A model generated the notes under the pieces. It did no database searches, had not been told where the DNA came from, and was given only the letters and a program-made list of their open reading frames with translations. Source: Pseudorhodoplanes sp. (GTDB taxonomy: Bacteria > Pseudomonadota > Alphaproteobacteria > Rhizobiales > Xanthobacteraceae). Taken from it: 64,000 nucleotides of DNA. The DNA is taken from positions 186,001 through 250,000 of the forward strand of contig JAVSMS010000001.1 of assembly GCA_032027085.1 (NCBI GenBank). The letters run 5' to 3'. This document shows, piece after piece, positions 1 to 8,602 of the stretch. Every line of letters begins with the position of its first letter. Within the stretch, counting starts at the first letter, position 1. A program made the position numbers and the translations under genes.

Positions 1-183
1 TTCCGCGAAATGAAGCTTCGCGGCCATTACGAAAAGCCCTCCGAGAAGAAAGCCCGGCAGAAGGCGGAAGCGGTGCGCCGCGCCCGCAAGCTCGCGCGCA
101 AGAAACTGCAGCGCGAAGGCCTGCTGCCGATGAAGCCGAAAGTTGATACACGTGGCCCCGGCGCGGCTCGCGGCCGCGGCTGA
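1..183 (+). CDS. rpsU: 30S ribosomal protein S21, C-terminal part
   Basis: The window opens inside a small basic gene; 60 codons and the stop are visible. The translation begins [20 protein letters not shown] and continues as a Lys/Arg-rich helix ending in an Arg-Gly tail, the hallmark of S21, a small-subunit protein that helps translation initiation. Its start lies before the window. The Gly/Arg-rich tail after the core is typical of alphaproteobacterial S21. Confidence 0.93.
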   Translation, partial: FREMKLRGHYEKPSEKKARQKAEAVRRARKLARKKLQREGLLPMKPKVDTRGPGAARGRG

Positions 184-321
184 TTCGATTTCCGATCGTG
201 AGTGTCCGGCGCGGGGCACGGCAAAGCCGGCTCCGCGTTGTTATTTTGCGGGGTCTGACACCGGCGCCTTACGCATCGTGGGACCCAACATCGTCTCGAA
301 CAAGCCACATCGAGAGCGCGC

Positions 322-1188
322 ATGACAATCGGGCTGTTTCAATCGCGCGCCGCCGTCTGCTTGTCTCTGCTCATTGCAGCCCTTGCCGCCGGCTGTTCGA
401 GCAGCGCCATCCACGGCAACGCGGTCCCGCTGACCGAGGAAGCCGCTTACGCCTCTTCGCCGGTCAATATCGTCTCGCTCACCGAGGTGATTCAGCGCAA
501 TCCCAAGGATCCGCAAGCCTACAATATGCGCGGCACCGTGTTCGGCCAGGCTGGCCGCCGCCGGGAAGCGCTTGAAGATTTCAACAAGGCGATCAGCCTC
601 GATCCCAATTATGCGCAGGCCTATGCCAATCGCGGCCTGCTTTATCGCCAGAACAATCAGCTCGATCTTGCGCTGGCCGATTATAACAAGTCGATTTCGA
701 TCGATGCCAATTATGCGGCGGCCTATCTTGGACGCGGCATGGTCAATCGGCTGAAAGGCCAGCTCATTCCCGCGCTGAACGATTTCAACAAGGCGATCGC
801 AATCCGCCCCGACAATACGCAGGCCTATTACAATCGTGGCCTGCTTTATCAGAGCCAGAAGCAGCACCAGTTTGCGATCGACGATCTGTCGACCGCGATC
901 ACGCTCTCGCAACGCGACGCCGAGCCTTTTGTTGCCCGCGCGCTGAGCTACCTGGCAGTAGGCGACGCAAAATCGGCCGCCGACGATCTCGACAACGCCG
1001 TCGCGCTCGACCCGCAAAACATCACCGCCTGGACCAGCCGCGGCCTTGCCTATGAACGGCTGGGCGATCGGGAAAAATCGGCGGGCTCTTACGCGAAGGC
1101 GCTCAACATCAGCCAGAATTACGAACCGGCCAATGCCGGCTTCAAACGGGTCGGCGGACAATTCGGAAAAACATATCAGGCATTTTGA
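322..1188 (+). CDS. TPR-repeat lipoprotein
   Basis: A 288-residue protein with a lipoprotein signal: hydrophobic segment then LAAGC with the lipidated Cys at about residue 25, so it is probably membrane-anchored in the envelope. From about residue 60 to 270 it is a run of tetratricopeptide repeats with the usual alanine/glycine/tyrosine spacing and repeated N-x-AYxNRG blocks. Such proteins are protein-protein scaffolds (NlpI-like in layout). It stands alone between rpsU and a convergent hydrolase; the partner is not deducible from sequence. Confidence 0.85.
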   Translation: MTIGLFQSRAAVCLSLLIAALAAGCSSSAIHGNAVPLTEEAAYASSPVNIVSLTEVIQRNPKDPQAYNMRGTVFGQAGRRREALEDFNKAISLDPNYAQAYANRGLLYRQNNQLDLALADYNKSISIDANYAAAYLGRGMVNRLKGQLIPALNDFNKAIAIRPDNTQAYYNRGLLYQSQKQHQFAIDDLSTAITLSQRDAEPFVARALSYLAVGDAKSAADDLDNAVALDPQNITAWTSRGLAYERLGDREKSAGSYAKALNISQNYEPANAGFKRVGGQFGKTYQAF

Positions 1189-1195
1189 TTTTCCC

Positions 1196-1215
1196 TCTCC
1201 CCACTTGCCGGGAGA
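1196..1215. terminator. Stem-loop between convergent genes
   Basis: TCTCCC (1196-1201) and GGGAGA (1210-1215) form a 6-bp stem with an 8-nt loop in the 37-nt gap between the convergent TPR lipoprotein and hydrolase genes. Placement suits a shared terminator, but neither side has a convincing T-run. Confidence 0.4.
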
Positions 1216-1225
1216 ATGAAGTGGC

Positions 1226-2029
1226 TCAATTGACCGTTTTCTCCAAAAACTCCCTCACGGCCACCTGAGCGCCGTGCTGATCGAGATTCTCATGCTCGCC
1301 CAGCGGAAACGGCACAAACCGCTTTGGCTCGGGCGCGAGTTCGAAAAGCCGCTGGCCGTAAGCGAAGGGAATGACGTTGTCGCGCATGCCGTGGAAAATC
1401 AGGATCGGCGCTTTGACCTGGCCGATACGCGTATCAGAGCGGAATTGGTCCTTCATCAGCAGGCTGACTGGAATGAAAGGATAAGCCGCGAAGGCAATGT
1501 CGGCGGTGGAGGTGTAAGGCGCTTCCAGAATCAGCGCATCGGCCTTGCGCTCAGCCGCCACCGCCACAGCAACCCCGGTGCCGAGCGACTCGCCCCAGAT
1601 CACGAGCTTTGCTTTCGGATATTGCGCACGGGCGAACGCGTAGGCCGCATCTCCATCGGCCAGCAGCCCCTCCTCGCTTGGCGAGCCGCCCGATCCGCCA
1701 TACCCGCGATAGGACAAGGCGACGAGCCCGCTGCCATCCGCGGTCAGATTTTTGAAGCGCGCCACGCGATGGCGCAACGCGCCGCCATTGCCGTGAAAAT
1801 AAAGGAAGACGGGCTTCTCCTCGCGCGGCGCCACGTGCCAGACGATAACGTCCGTGCCGTCGGAGGATTTCAGCACGTTCTCCCGAGCTTGCGAAAACCC
1901 CGTCATGGCAGGCGCGGTGCGCACGACCTCCGGGAAATACATCAGCGAGCGCTGGGCCAGATACATCAGGCCCACAATACCCCCATAGCAAACCAGCACG
2001 GTCAGCAGAATCGGTTTCAAGATCGCCAT
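1226..2029 (-). CDS. Alpha/beta hydrolase (ABHD13/BEM46-like), membrane-anchored
   Basis: A 267-residue serine hydrolase. An N-terminal hydrophobic helix (about residues 4-24) anchors it. HGNGG forms the oxyanion region, GESLG is the nucleophile elbow, and an Asp after IFHGMRD and a His in GEHENL complete the triad. The family includes esterases and peptidases with few known substrates. I chose the ATG at 2029 (MAILKPILL) because the alternative 17 residues upstream adds a non-hydrophobic, Cys-rich leader that would bury the anchor. Convergent with the TPR lipoprotein; divergent from the MgtC-like gene. Confidence 0.85.
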   Translation of the reverse strand: MAILKPILLTVLVCYGGIVGLMYLAQRSLMYFPEVVRTAPAMTGFSQARENVLKSSDGTDVIVWHVAPREEKPVFLYFHGNGGALRHRVARFKNLTADGSGLVALSYRGYGGSGGSPSEEGLLADGDAAYAFARAQYPKAKLVIWGESLGTGVAVAVAAERKADALILEAPYTSTADIAFAAYPFIPVSLLMKDQFRSDTRIGQVKAPILIFHGMRDNVIPFAYGQRLFELAPEPKRFVPFPLGEHENLDQHGAQVAVREFLEKTVN

Positions 2030-2111
2030 GCCCTGATATACAAAGGCCGTTGTGCAGTCTTTGCGGCAGTCGTGTCGCAATCAAGAAAAACATGACCTGG
2101 AGGACAGCACA

Positions 2112-2810
2112 ATGAGCCTTGGTCAGGAAGAACTGGTGATCGCCATCCGCATTCTGGCGGCACTGTTCACCGGTGCGGTCATTGGCCTGGAACGGAGCTT
2201 CCACGGGCGTCCGGCCGGCTTTCGCACCCATGCATTGGTTTGCGTCGCCTCGGCGCTGTTGATGCTGGTGACGGTCTATCAGGATACCTGGATGACACAT
2301 GTTTCGCCCGACGCCATCCGCACCGACCCCACGCGTATGGCGCAGGGCATCATGACCGGAATTGGCTTCCTGGGCGCCGGCGTGATCTTCAAGGAAGGTC
2401 TCACCGTCCGTGGCCTGACCACCGCCGCCTCGATCTGGATCACGTCAGCCATCGGCATTCTGATCGGCATCGGCTTCTATTTCGCCGCCATTCTTGGCGC
2501 GGCCTGCACGCTCGCCGTGCTCGGCATTTTCCGGGTCATCGAAAACAGACTGCCATCGGAATATTACGCGTACCATATCGTCGGCTTCAAACGCGACAAG
2601 GCAATGAGCGAGGACATGTTGCGGAAAGCGATCCGGGACTTTGGCTTCGACGTTTCCAATGTATCGTCGCGTCTGACCGATGGCGGCGAGATTTTCGAGT
2701 ATCGCATGATGATCAAGAGCCGCGACCGGTCAGCGACCGACAAGCTCTCGCAATTTCTGCGCGGCCTGCCGGAGGTCGCGGAATTTCGAATTTCGCCGAC
2801 CGGCGATTAA
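2112..2810 (+). CDS. MgtC/SapB family membrane protein
   Basis: A 232-residue inner-membrane protein. Four or five hydrophobic helices cover about residues 8-145, with the family signatures GLERSFHGRPAGFRTHALV and GIGFLGAGVIFKEG plus GLTTAASIW. A soluble C-terminal domain of about 75 residues follows, ending in an ACT-like segment. MgtC proteins modulate the F-type ATPase and phosphate or Mg2+ homeostasis in several bacteria; the role here is inferred from family only. The ATG at 2112 is preceded by GGAGGACAG, a good ribosome-binding site. Confidence 0.88.
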   Translation: MSLGQEELVIAIRILAALFTGAVIGLERSFHGRPAGFRTHALVCVASALLMLVTVYQDTWMTHVSPDAIRTDPTRMAQGIMTGIGFLGAGVIFKEGLTVRGLTTAASIWITSAIGILIGIGFYFAAILGAACTLAVLGIFRVIENRLPSEYYAYHIVGFKRDKAMSEDMLRKAIRDFGFDVSNVSSRLTDGGEIFEYRMMIKSRDRSATDKLSQFLRGLPEVAEFRISPTGD

Positions 2811-2836
2811 CCAACGACAATAGAGAATCAAGAAAT

Positions 2837-4027
2837 ATGCCTGACAAAACCCGCTGGGGCGCCGTACTGGCCCTGGTTCTGGCCGGCGCGGTTGCTGCGC
2901 TACAGATCGGCAAGGCCGCGATTGCGCTGCCCGCGCTGCAGACCGAATTGTCGTTGTCGCTGTTCGCGGCGGCCTGGATCGTCGGCGCCTACAGCACCCT
3001 CGGAGCGCTTGCCGGCCTGCCGGGCGGCATCCTGGTGTCGATGCTTGATGCTCGCCGCACCTTGCTGGCCGGGCTTGTCCTGGCCGGCGCGGCAAGCCTT
3101 GCCGGCGCCGCGGTATCCTCCGGCCCGCTGCTGATCGCGACGCGCATGCTGGAAGGATGCGGCTTTCTGGCCATCGCCATCGCGACGCCGCGCCTCATGC
3201 GCGCGGTTGTGGCGCCGCGCGACACCGAAATGGTTTTTGCGCTGTGGGGCGTCTATCTCCCGGCCGGTGCGGCCGCGATGATGCTCGCGGGCCCCTATCT
3301 CCTGGGCTTCGGATGGCAGGCTCTGTGGGTCGTCAATGGCGTGCTGGCGCTTCTGTACGCGGCCTTTCTCAGCCGTCTCGACATCCACGACTCTGCGGCG
3401 TCTGCGGGATCCATGAAGGATGTCCTGCCCAACATCCGGACCGTGCTGCACGCGCCTGGACCGCTCCTGCTCGCCATCATCTTCGGCATCTACACGTTTC
3501 AGTATTCCGCGCTCACGGGTTTGATGCCCACGTTGTTGGTGCAGCAACTCGGTCTGTCCATCCCTGCGGCCGGGTTCGTCAGCGCCCTGACGGTCCTCGC
3601 CAATGCCGTCGGCAATTTGTCGGCAAGCGCCATGATGCGACTCGGCGCGCCGATCTGGGCGGTGATCGCGGCCGCCTTCACGTTTCTGGGTTGCGCCAGC
3701 TTCGGCATTTTCTCGCAGGCCGTGCCCGTTGCCATCGTTGCTGGGCTGGCCTGTGCGAATCTAGTCTTCACCGGCCTGATTCCTGCTTCGATTTTTGCCG
3801 CAGCGCCGCGCCTTGCGCCGGGATCGGCCCTGCTTGCGATCGCAGTCGGGCTGGTCAACCAGACCAGTAATCTTGGCAATCTGATGGGGCCGGCGGCGCT
3901 CGGCGCTTTCGTGCAGGCCTTTGGCTGGGCGCGTGCCCCCTTCGTGTTTATCGGTGTCATGATCGCAGGCGTGACCGTGGCGCTTCTCCTGCGCCGCGAG
4001 CTGCGGCAAAAGGAGCGGCATGGCTGA
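2837..4027 (+). CDS. MFS transporter
   Basis: A 396-residue protein with about 12 predicted transmembrane helices, rich in Ala/Gly/Leu, with major-facilitator-like spacing. LDARRTLLAGL after helix 2 resembles the loop 2-3 motif. It most resembles the CynX/NimT-type drug and small-anion branch, but substrate is not readable. The open frame extends upstream into the MgtC-like gene; the ATG at 2837 fits the hydrophobic start. It overlaps the next gene by 8 nt, implying cotranscription with the acetyltransferase. Confidence 0.82.
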   Translation: MPDKTRWGAVLALVLAGAVAALQIGKAAIALPALQTELSLSLFAAAWIVGAYSTLGALAGLPGGILVSMLDARRTLLAGLVLAGAASLAGAAVSSGPLLIATRMLEGCGFLAIAIATPRLMRAVVAPRDTEMVFALWGVYLPAGAAAMMLAGPYLLGFGWQALWVVNGVLALLYAAFLSRLDIHDSAASAGSMKDVLPNIRTVLHAPGPLLLAIIFGIYTFQYSALTGLMPTLLVQQLGLSIPAAGFVSALTVLANAVGNLSASAMMRLGAPIWAVIAAAFTFLGCASFGIFSQAVPVAIVAGLACANLVFTGLIPASIFAAAPRLAPGSALLAIAVGLVNQTSNLGNLMGPAALGAFVQAFGWARAPFVFIGVMIAGVTVALLLRRELRQKERHG

Positions 4028-4526
4028 GGAGAGCGCGCCATACCTCAAGATCAGACCGGCATCAGACAGCAACCGCAAGGCCATCTGGCGCGTTCTTGAA
4101 CCGACCTTCCGTGCCGGCGAAACCTATCCGATCCCGCGCGACATCAGCGAAGCCGACGCACTCGCCTACTGGTTTGCACCGGGCCATGAGGTCTTTGTGG
4201 CCGAAAGCGGCGGCGCGCTTGTCGGCACCTATTATCTGCGCGCCAACAACCGCGGCGGCGGCGCACACGTGGCGAATTGCGGCTACGTCGTTGCGCCCGA
4301 CGCGATGCAGAAGGGCGTGGCGCGCGCGATGTGTGCGCATTCGCTCGATCGCGCGCGCGAGCGCGGCTTTCGCGCCATGCAGTTCAATTTTGTGATCAGT
4401 ACCAACACCCGCGCCGTGAAGCTGTGGCAGAGCTGCGGCTTCGAGATTTGCGGGGTGCTGCCAAATGCATTCGACCATCCCACGCGCGGGATGGTCGATG
4501 CCTTGGTCCTCTATCAGAAACTGTAG
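4020..4526 (+). CDS. GNAT family N-acetyltransferase
   Basis: A 168-residue protein with the GNAT fold: core strand GALVGTYYLRAN, then the acetyl-CoA pocket YVVAPDAMQKGVARAMCAHSLDRARERGF, and a C-terminal block FNFVISTNTRAVKLWQSCGF typical of the family. Acceptor substrate unknown; the closest style is YhhY/Mak3-like small-molecule or protein N-acetyltransferases. It overlaps the MFS gene, so the pair may modify and export the same compound, which is inference only. Confidence 0.85.
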   Translation: MAEESAPYLKIRPASDSNRKAIWRVLEPTFRAGETYPIPRDISEADALAYWFAPGHEVFVAESGGALVGTYYLRANNRGGGAHVANCGYVVAPDAMQKGVARAMCAHSLDRARERGFRAMQFNFVISTNTRAVKLWQSCGFEICGVLPNAFDHPTRGMVDALVLYQKL

Positions 4527-4529
4527 GGC

Positions 4530-4910
4530 TTATTTGCGCCTTGCAACTTTTCTCTTCTTGCCCTTCTTTTTGCGGGCAGCCTTTAGAAAAGTCGCAACCC
4601 TGGTCGATGAGCGACCGGCCTCGCTGACTGCGGATTTCAGCCGGGCCGGCGTGACCTTGAACTTCTTCGACCAGTAGCGGACCTCGTAGTCCTCTTTCAA
4701 GGAAATCATCGTACGGTCGCGCGCCTTGCGCTTGTGCAGCTTGATATAGGCTTCGACTTTCTTTGACGAACGGCCGACGACCTTCACCGCCGCCTTCAGC
4801 TTGGCCGGCGTCACCTTGAATTTCTTGCACCAGTAGCGGACCTCATAGGGCTCGCTCACCGCAATCAGCGCACGATCGGAACCGCCGCGCATTCGCTTGT
4901 TGTCCACCAT
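4530..4910 (-). CDS. Tandem DUF3606 protein
   Basis: A 126-residue, strongly basic protein made of two copies of one about 50-residue unit: EPYEVRYWCKKFKVTPAKLKAAVKVVGRSSKKV and then EDYEVRYWSKKFKVTPARLKSAVSEAGRSSTRV. This is the DUF3606 pattern, usually single-copy and about 60 residues in rhizobia. The Lys/Arg-rich tail (KAARKKKGKKRKVARRK) suggests nucleic-acid contact. Function is unknown. It is convergent with the GNAT gene (3-nt gap). Confidence 0.8.
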   Translation of the reverse strand: MVDNKRMRGGSDRALIAVSEPYEVRYWCKKFKVTPAKLKAAVKVVGRSSKKVEAYIKLHKRKARDRTMISLKEDYEVRYWSKKFKVTPARLKSAVSEAGRSSTRVATFLKAARKKKGKKRKVARRK

Positions 4911-4951
4911 GGCAATCTCCTGCTGCTGAAAATGATTCGGCAGCGGCGATT

Positions 4952-6346
4952 TTACATGCCTTTGACGATGCTCTCGGTCATTTTCTTGGCGTCGCCGAGA
5001 AGCATCATGGTGTTGTCGCGGTAGAACAGCGGGTTGTCGATGCCGGCATAGCCTGACGCCAGCGAGCGCTTGATGAACATCACAGTGCCCGCCTTCCAGA
5101 CCTGCAGCACCGGCATCCCGTAGATCGGCGAGGACTTGTCCTCTTCCGCCGCCGGATTGGTCACGTCGTTGGCACCGATGACAAAGGCGATGTCCGCCTG
5201 CGCGAATTCGGAATTGATGTCCTCGAGCTCGAATACCTCGTCATAGGGAACATTCGCTTCAGCCAGCAGCACGTTCATGTGCCCCGGCATGCGGCCGGCG
5301 ACCGGATGGATGGCGTATTTGACCTCGACGCCTTCCTTCTTCAGATGATCGGCCATCTCGCGCAGCGCATGCTGCGCCTGCGCCACCGCCATGCCGTAAC
5401 CCGGCACGATGATCACCTTGGAGGCGTTCTTCATGATATAGGCGGCGTCTTCCGCCGATCCCAGTTTCACCGGCCGCTGCTCCGCGGCGCCCGCAGCCGC
5501 GGCGGTTTCGCCGCCGAACCCGCCGAGGATGACGGAGATGAAGGAGCGGTTCATGCCCTTGCACATGATGTAGGACAGGATCGCACCGGACGAGCCGACC
5601 AAGGCGCCGGTGATGATCAGCGCCGAATTGCCGAGGGTGAAGCCGATGCCGGCCGCCGCCCAGCCGGAATAGGAATTCAGCATCGAGATCACGACCGGCA
5701 TGTCGGCGCCGCCGATCGGGATGATGATGAGGACACCGAGGACCAAAGCGATGATCGTGACCAGCCAGAAATCGATCTGGCTCTGCGACACGACCAGGCC
5801 ATAGATAAAGAAGATCATTGCGGCGGCGAGCGCGACATTGATGATGTGCCGTGCCGGCAGCAGGATCGGGGCGCCGCTCATGCGGCCGGAGAGTTTCAGG
5901 AAGGCGATGACCGACCCGGTAAAGGTCAGCGCACCGATGGCGACGCCAAGCGCCATCTCGACCAGGCTCGACTTGTGGATATTGCCGACCGTGCCGATGT
6001 CAAAAGCCCCCGGCGCGTAATAGGCGCCGGCCGCCACCAGCACCGCCGCCATGCCGACCAGCGAGTGAAAGGCGGCGACCAGTTCCGGCATCGAGGTCAT
6101 CGGCACCTTGCGCGCAATCACTGCGCCGACGCTGCCGCCGATCGCGAGGCCGCCGACCACCAGCACCCAGCCGATCGCATCCGCAGGCGGATGTGATCCA
6201 AGCGTCGTCAGGATGGCGATGGTCATGCCGATCATGCCGAACAGGTTGCCCTGGCGGCTGGTTTCCGGGCTCGACAAACCGCGCAGCGCCAGGATGAAGA
6301 GGACGCCGGCGACGAGATAAAGAAGAGCGACGATATTGGGGCTCAT
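4952..6346 (-). CDS. pntB: NAD(P) transhydrogenase subunit beta
   Basis: A 464-residue protein: about eight transmembrane helices in the N-terminal half (domain II, proton channel), then a soluble NADP(H)-binding domain III from about residue 285, with VIIVPGYGMAVAQAQH and HPVAGRMPGHMNVLLAEA as nucleotide-site motifs and GANDVTNPAA near the C-terminus. It couples proton re-entry to hydride transfer from NADH to NADP+. Last gene of the coxIV-pntA1-pntA2-pntB operon. Confidence 0.96.
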   Translation of the reverse strand: MSPNIVALLYLVAGVLFILALRGLSSPETSRQGNLFGMIGMTIAILTTLGSHPPADAIGWVLVVGGLAIGGSVGAVIARKVPMTSMPELVAAFHSLVGMAAVLVAAGAYYAPGAFDIGTVGNIHKSSLVEMALGVAIGALTFTGSVIAFLKLSGRMSGAPILLPARHIINVALAAAMIFFIYGLVVSQSQIDFWLVTIIALVLGVLIIIPIGGADMPVVISMLNSYSGWAAAGIGFTLGNSALIITGALVGSSGAILSYIMCKGMNRSFISVILGGFGGETAAAAGAAEQRPVKLGSAEDAAYIMKNASKVIIVPGYGMAVAQAQHALREMADHLKKEGVEVKYAIHPVAGRMPGHMNVLLAEANVPYDEVFELEDINSEFAQADIAFVIGANDVTNPAAEEDKSSPIYGMPVLQVWKAGTVMFIKRSLASGYAGIDNPLFYRDNTMMLLGDAKKMTESIVKGM

Positions 6347-6417
6347 TGCTGCGCTCCGTCATGCGCCGGCCCGACCCGCGCATCCATCCGAAAAAAAAGA
6401 ATCTTGCGAAGCGCGAT

Positions 6418-6443
6418 GGATTGCCGGATCAGGCCCGGCAATG
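6418..6443. repeat. REP-like palindrome
   Basis: ATTGCCGG-atcaggc-CCGGCAAT is an inverted repeat of the type scattered through Bradyrhizobium-like genomes. It sits in the gap between pntA2 and pntB, so it would form a hairpin in the operon mRNA. Confidence 0.6.
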
Positions 6444-6482
6444 GCGACGGCATCTTTCGAACAAATTTAGCCATGGTCGTCG

Positions 6483-6794
6483 TCACTTCTTTTTCTTCTG
6501 GTACATCGCCAGCATGCGCTGTGTGACGAGGAAGCCACCGAAGATATTGACGGAGGCGAAGACCAGCGCGATGAAACCAAGCGCGCGCGCGATGAAGGGT
6601 CCCTGGCTGTCGGTCGCCAGCGGGACACCGACCGCGAGCAGCGCGCCAACCACGATCACCGACGAGATCGCATTGGTCACCGACATCAGCGGCGTGTGCA
6701 GGGCCGGGGTCACCGACCAGACAACGTAATAGCCGACAAAGACGGCAAGCACGAAAATGGACAGACGGAAGACAAAAGGATCGACGGCTTCCAT
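6483..6794 (-). CDS. pntA2: NAD(P) transhydrogenase subunit alpha, part 2 (membrane)
   Basis: A 103-residue membrane subunit with three hydrophobic helices; [20 protein letters not shown] is the conserved stretch of the alpha-subunit membrane region and it ends in QKKKK. In enterobacteria this segment is fused to PntA; alphaproteobacteria carry it as a separate gene, as here. It forms part of the proton channel with PntB. Confidence 0.94.
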   Translation of the reverse strand: MEAVDPFVFRLSIFVLAVFVGYYVVWSVTPALHTPLMSVTNAISSVIVVGALLAVGVPLATDSQGPFIARALGFIALVFASVNIFGGFLVTQRMLAMYQKKKK

Positions 6795-6819
6795 ACAGGC
6801 GGTCTCCTTTACTTTCCGG

Positions 6820-6922
6820 TCATTCCGGGACGCTCCGAAGGCGCGGACCCGAAATCCAGAGGCGGATGCTGAACGTGTTGCTGAATTGCGGCTTCGCGCG
6901 CTGCGCGCGTGCCCCGGAATGA
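6820..6922. repeat. Long REP-like palindromic element within the pnt operon
   Basis: TCATTCCGGG at 6820-6829 is mirrored by CCCCGGAATGA at 6912-6922, with further internal complementarity (GCTCCGAAGGCGCGGACCC against the later GC-rich block). Arms with ATTCCGGG ends and a GCGCGC core are typical of dispersed intergenic palindromes in Bradyrhizobium relatives. It fills most of the gap between pntA1 and pntA2. Confidence 0.65.
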
Positions 6923-6947
6923 TGAATCGCTAAGCGGGACCATTTGT

Positions 6948-8081
6948 TCAAGCAGCGGTCTTCGGCTGGAAATTCGGATGCACGACGGCGCCGTCGCGCG
7001 TCAGCGTAACCGCCTTCAGGATCTCGTCGTCCCAGTTTATCGCGAGCTTCTTCTCCTTCTTGTCGATCAGGATGTCGAGGAAGGTGAGCAGATTTTTCGC
7101 GTAGAGCGCCGACGATGACGCGGCGAGCCGTCCCGGCACATTGGCATAGCCCACGATCTTGACGGCGTTCACGTCAACGACCTCGTTGGCCTTGACCCCT
7201 TCGACATTGCCGCCGCGCTCGACTGCGAGATCGACGATCACCGAACCGGGCTTCATCGACGCCACCATTTCCCTGGAGACAAGGCGCGGCGCAGGGCGGC
7301 CGGGGATCAACGCCGTAGTGATAACGATGTCCTGCTTCTGGATATGTTCAGCAATGAGCGCCGCCTGCTTGGCCTGGTACTCCTTCGACATCTCCTTGGC
7401 GTAACCGCCGGCGGTCTCGGCCTGTTTGAATTCCTCGTCCTCGACTGCGATGAATTTGGCGCCGAGTGACTGAACCTGTTCCTTCACCGCCGGCCGCACG
7501 TCGGTTGCGGTGACGATTCCGCCGAGACGGCGCGCGGTGGCAATAGCCTGCAGCCCGGCAACGCCGACCCCCATGACGAAGACTTTCGCGGCGGGCACGG
7601 TGCCGGCCGCCGTCATCATCATCGGCAGCGCGCGGCCATACTCGGCGGCGGCATCGATCACCGCGCGATAACCGGCAAGGTTGGCCTGCGAAGAGAGGAC
7701 GTCCATCGACTGCGCACGCGTGATGCGCGGCATCAATTCCATCGCAAACGTGGTCAGACCAGCATCGGCCATCGCCTTCAGCGCCGCCTCGTTGCCATAA
7801 GGGTCCATGATGGCGACGACCAGCGCGCCTTTCTTGTAGGACTTGATCTCATCGGCCGTCGGACGACGCACCTTGAGGACAATGTCCGCGTCCCTCACCA
7901 CGCCGGTGCCGACCGTCGCGCCGGCCGCCTTGTAATCGGCATCGAGAACGCCGGACCTTACGCCCGCGCCCGCCTCCACCGCGACCTCGGCGCCAAGGCT
8001 GATGAACTTCTTGACGGTTTCCGGCGTGCCGGCCACGCGCGGCTCGGCGGTGTCGGTTTCTGCCGCCATTGCGATTTTCAT
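6948..8081 (-). CDS. pntA1: NAD(P) transhydrogenase subunit alpha, part 1 (NAD-binding)
   Basis: A 377-residue soluble subunit (domain I) that binds NAD(H). It belongs to the alanine-dehydrogenase/PNT superfamily: N-terminal MKIAMAAETDTAEPRVAGTP, and the central Rossmann motif VFVMGVGVAGLQAIATARRLG followed by VTATDVRP. It ends shortly after the Rossmann domain, as expected for the split form. It starts 30 nt after coxIV. Confidence 0.96.
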   Translation of the reverse strand: MKIAMAAETDTAEPRVAGTPETVKKFISLGAEVAVEAGAGVRSGVLDADYKAAGATVGTGVVRDADIVLKVRRPTADEIKSYKKGALVVAIMDPYGNEAALKAMADAGLTTFAMELMPRITRAQSMDVLSSQANLAGYRAVIDAAAEYGRALPMMMTAAGTVPAAKVFVMGVGVAGLQAIATARRLGGIVTATDVRPAVKEQVQSLGAKFIAVEDEEFKQAETAGGYAKEMSKEYQAKQAALIAEHIQKQDIVITTALIPGRPAPRLVSREMVASMKPGSVIVDLAVERGGNVEGVKANEVVDVNAVKIVGYANVPGRLAASSSALYAKNLLTFLDILIDKKEKKLAINWDDEILKAVTLTRDGAVVHPNFQPKTAA

Positions 8082-8111
8082 GAACGCCCCCCGACGCCAC
8101 AGCCTGGCGGG

Positions 8112-8264
8112 TTAGACGAGGAAATAGGCCATCAGGATGAGCAGGACGACAAGGAAGCCAACCGCCCATTTCGTGAGCGTCAGGAACATCGCATAAGTGG
8201 CCTCATGTGCCGGCAAGTCGTTGCCTTCAGCGGTGGAATACTGAATTTCGCCATGGTCCGCCAT
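8112..8264 (-). CDS. aa3-type cytochrome c oxidase subunit IV
   Basis: A 50-residue protein with an acidic head (MADHGEIQYSTAEGNDLPAHEATY) and one transmembrane helix (FLTLTKWAVGFLVVLLILMAYF). This matches the small bacterial aa3 oxidase subunit IV, which packs against the oxidase in Paracoccus and Rhodobacter. The open frame extends far upstream but the ATG at 8264 fits the family length. It heads the pnt operon, an association common in Hyphomicrobiales. Confidence 0.88.
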   Translation of the reverse strand: MADHGEIQYSTAEGNDLPAHEATYAMFLTLTKWAVGFLVVLLILMAYFLV

Positions 8265-8602
8265 GTCAAAGCCCCTTGCAGTCTCGGGTTTTGTTTCAAA
8301 GCAGGGGTATCGCAACAGCGCCGACCTTGCAATGCCGGCCGTGGCCGAAATGGGGATTCCGCCCTTATCGTTTGATCGTATGTCTCGATGGAATCCGCAT
8401 TTTCTAGGCTCGGTCAGGCGCGGCTCAGCAACCCGAAGCCATCCGCGCCGGATCAATTTTCGCCGGACAAAATCCGCAGGCTGAATTGGACAGGCGAAAA
8501 AAGTCAGCTCCGCTTTCAGGGAGAGAACAATGCGCAGAATTGCCATGTGGATCAGCATGCGGATCGGTGCAGCCTCCCGCCGGCTGCCGCGGCTGCAAAC
8601 CC
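8265..8602. other. Intergenic region upstream of the coxIV-pnt operon
   Basis: 338 nt without a convincing gene. It must hold the coxIV-pnt promoter (reading leftward). Frames here have no family resemblance and no ribosome-binding site that would persuade me. No clear -35/-10 pair recognised. Confidence 0.5.

Noticed and set aside
241-1161. Long antisense open frame opposite the TPR lipoprotein
   Set aside because: Mirror of a GC-rich gene; residues are Arg/Gly/Ile-rich with no domain, while the sense strand has a lipobox and TPRs.
1274-2095. Open frame antisense to the alpha/beta hydrolase
   Set aside because: No family features; the hydrolase on the other strand has a complete catalytic motif set.
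5279-6196. 305-residue frame antisense to pntB
   Set aside because: Asp/His/Arg-rich composition typical of shadows of membrane-protein genes.
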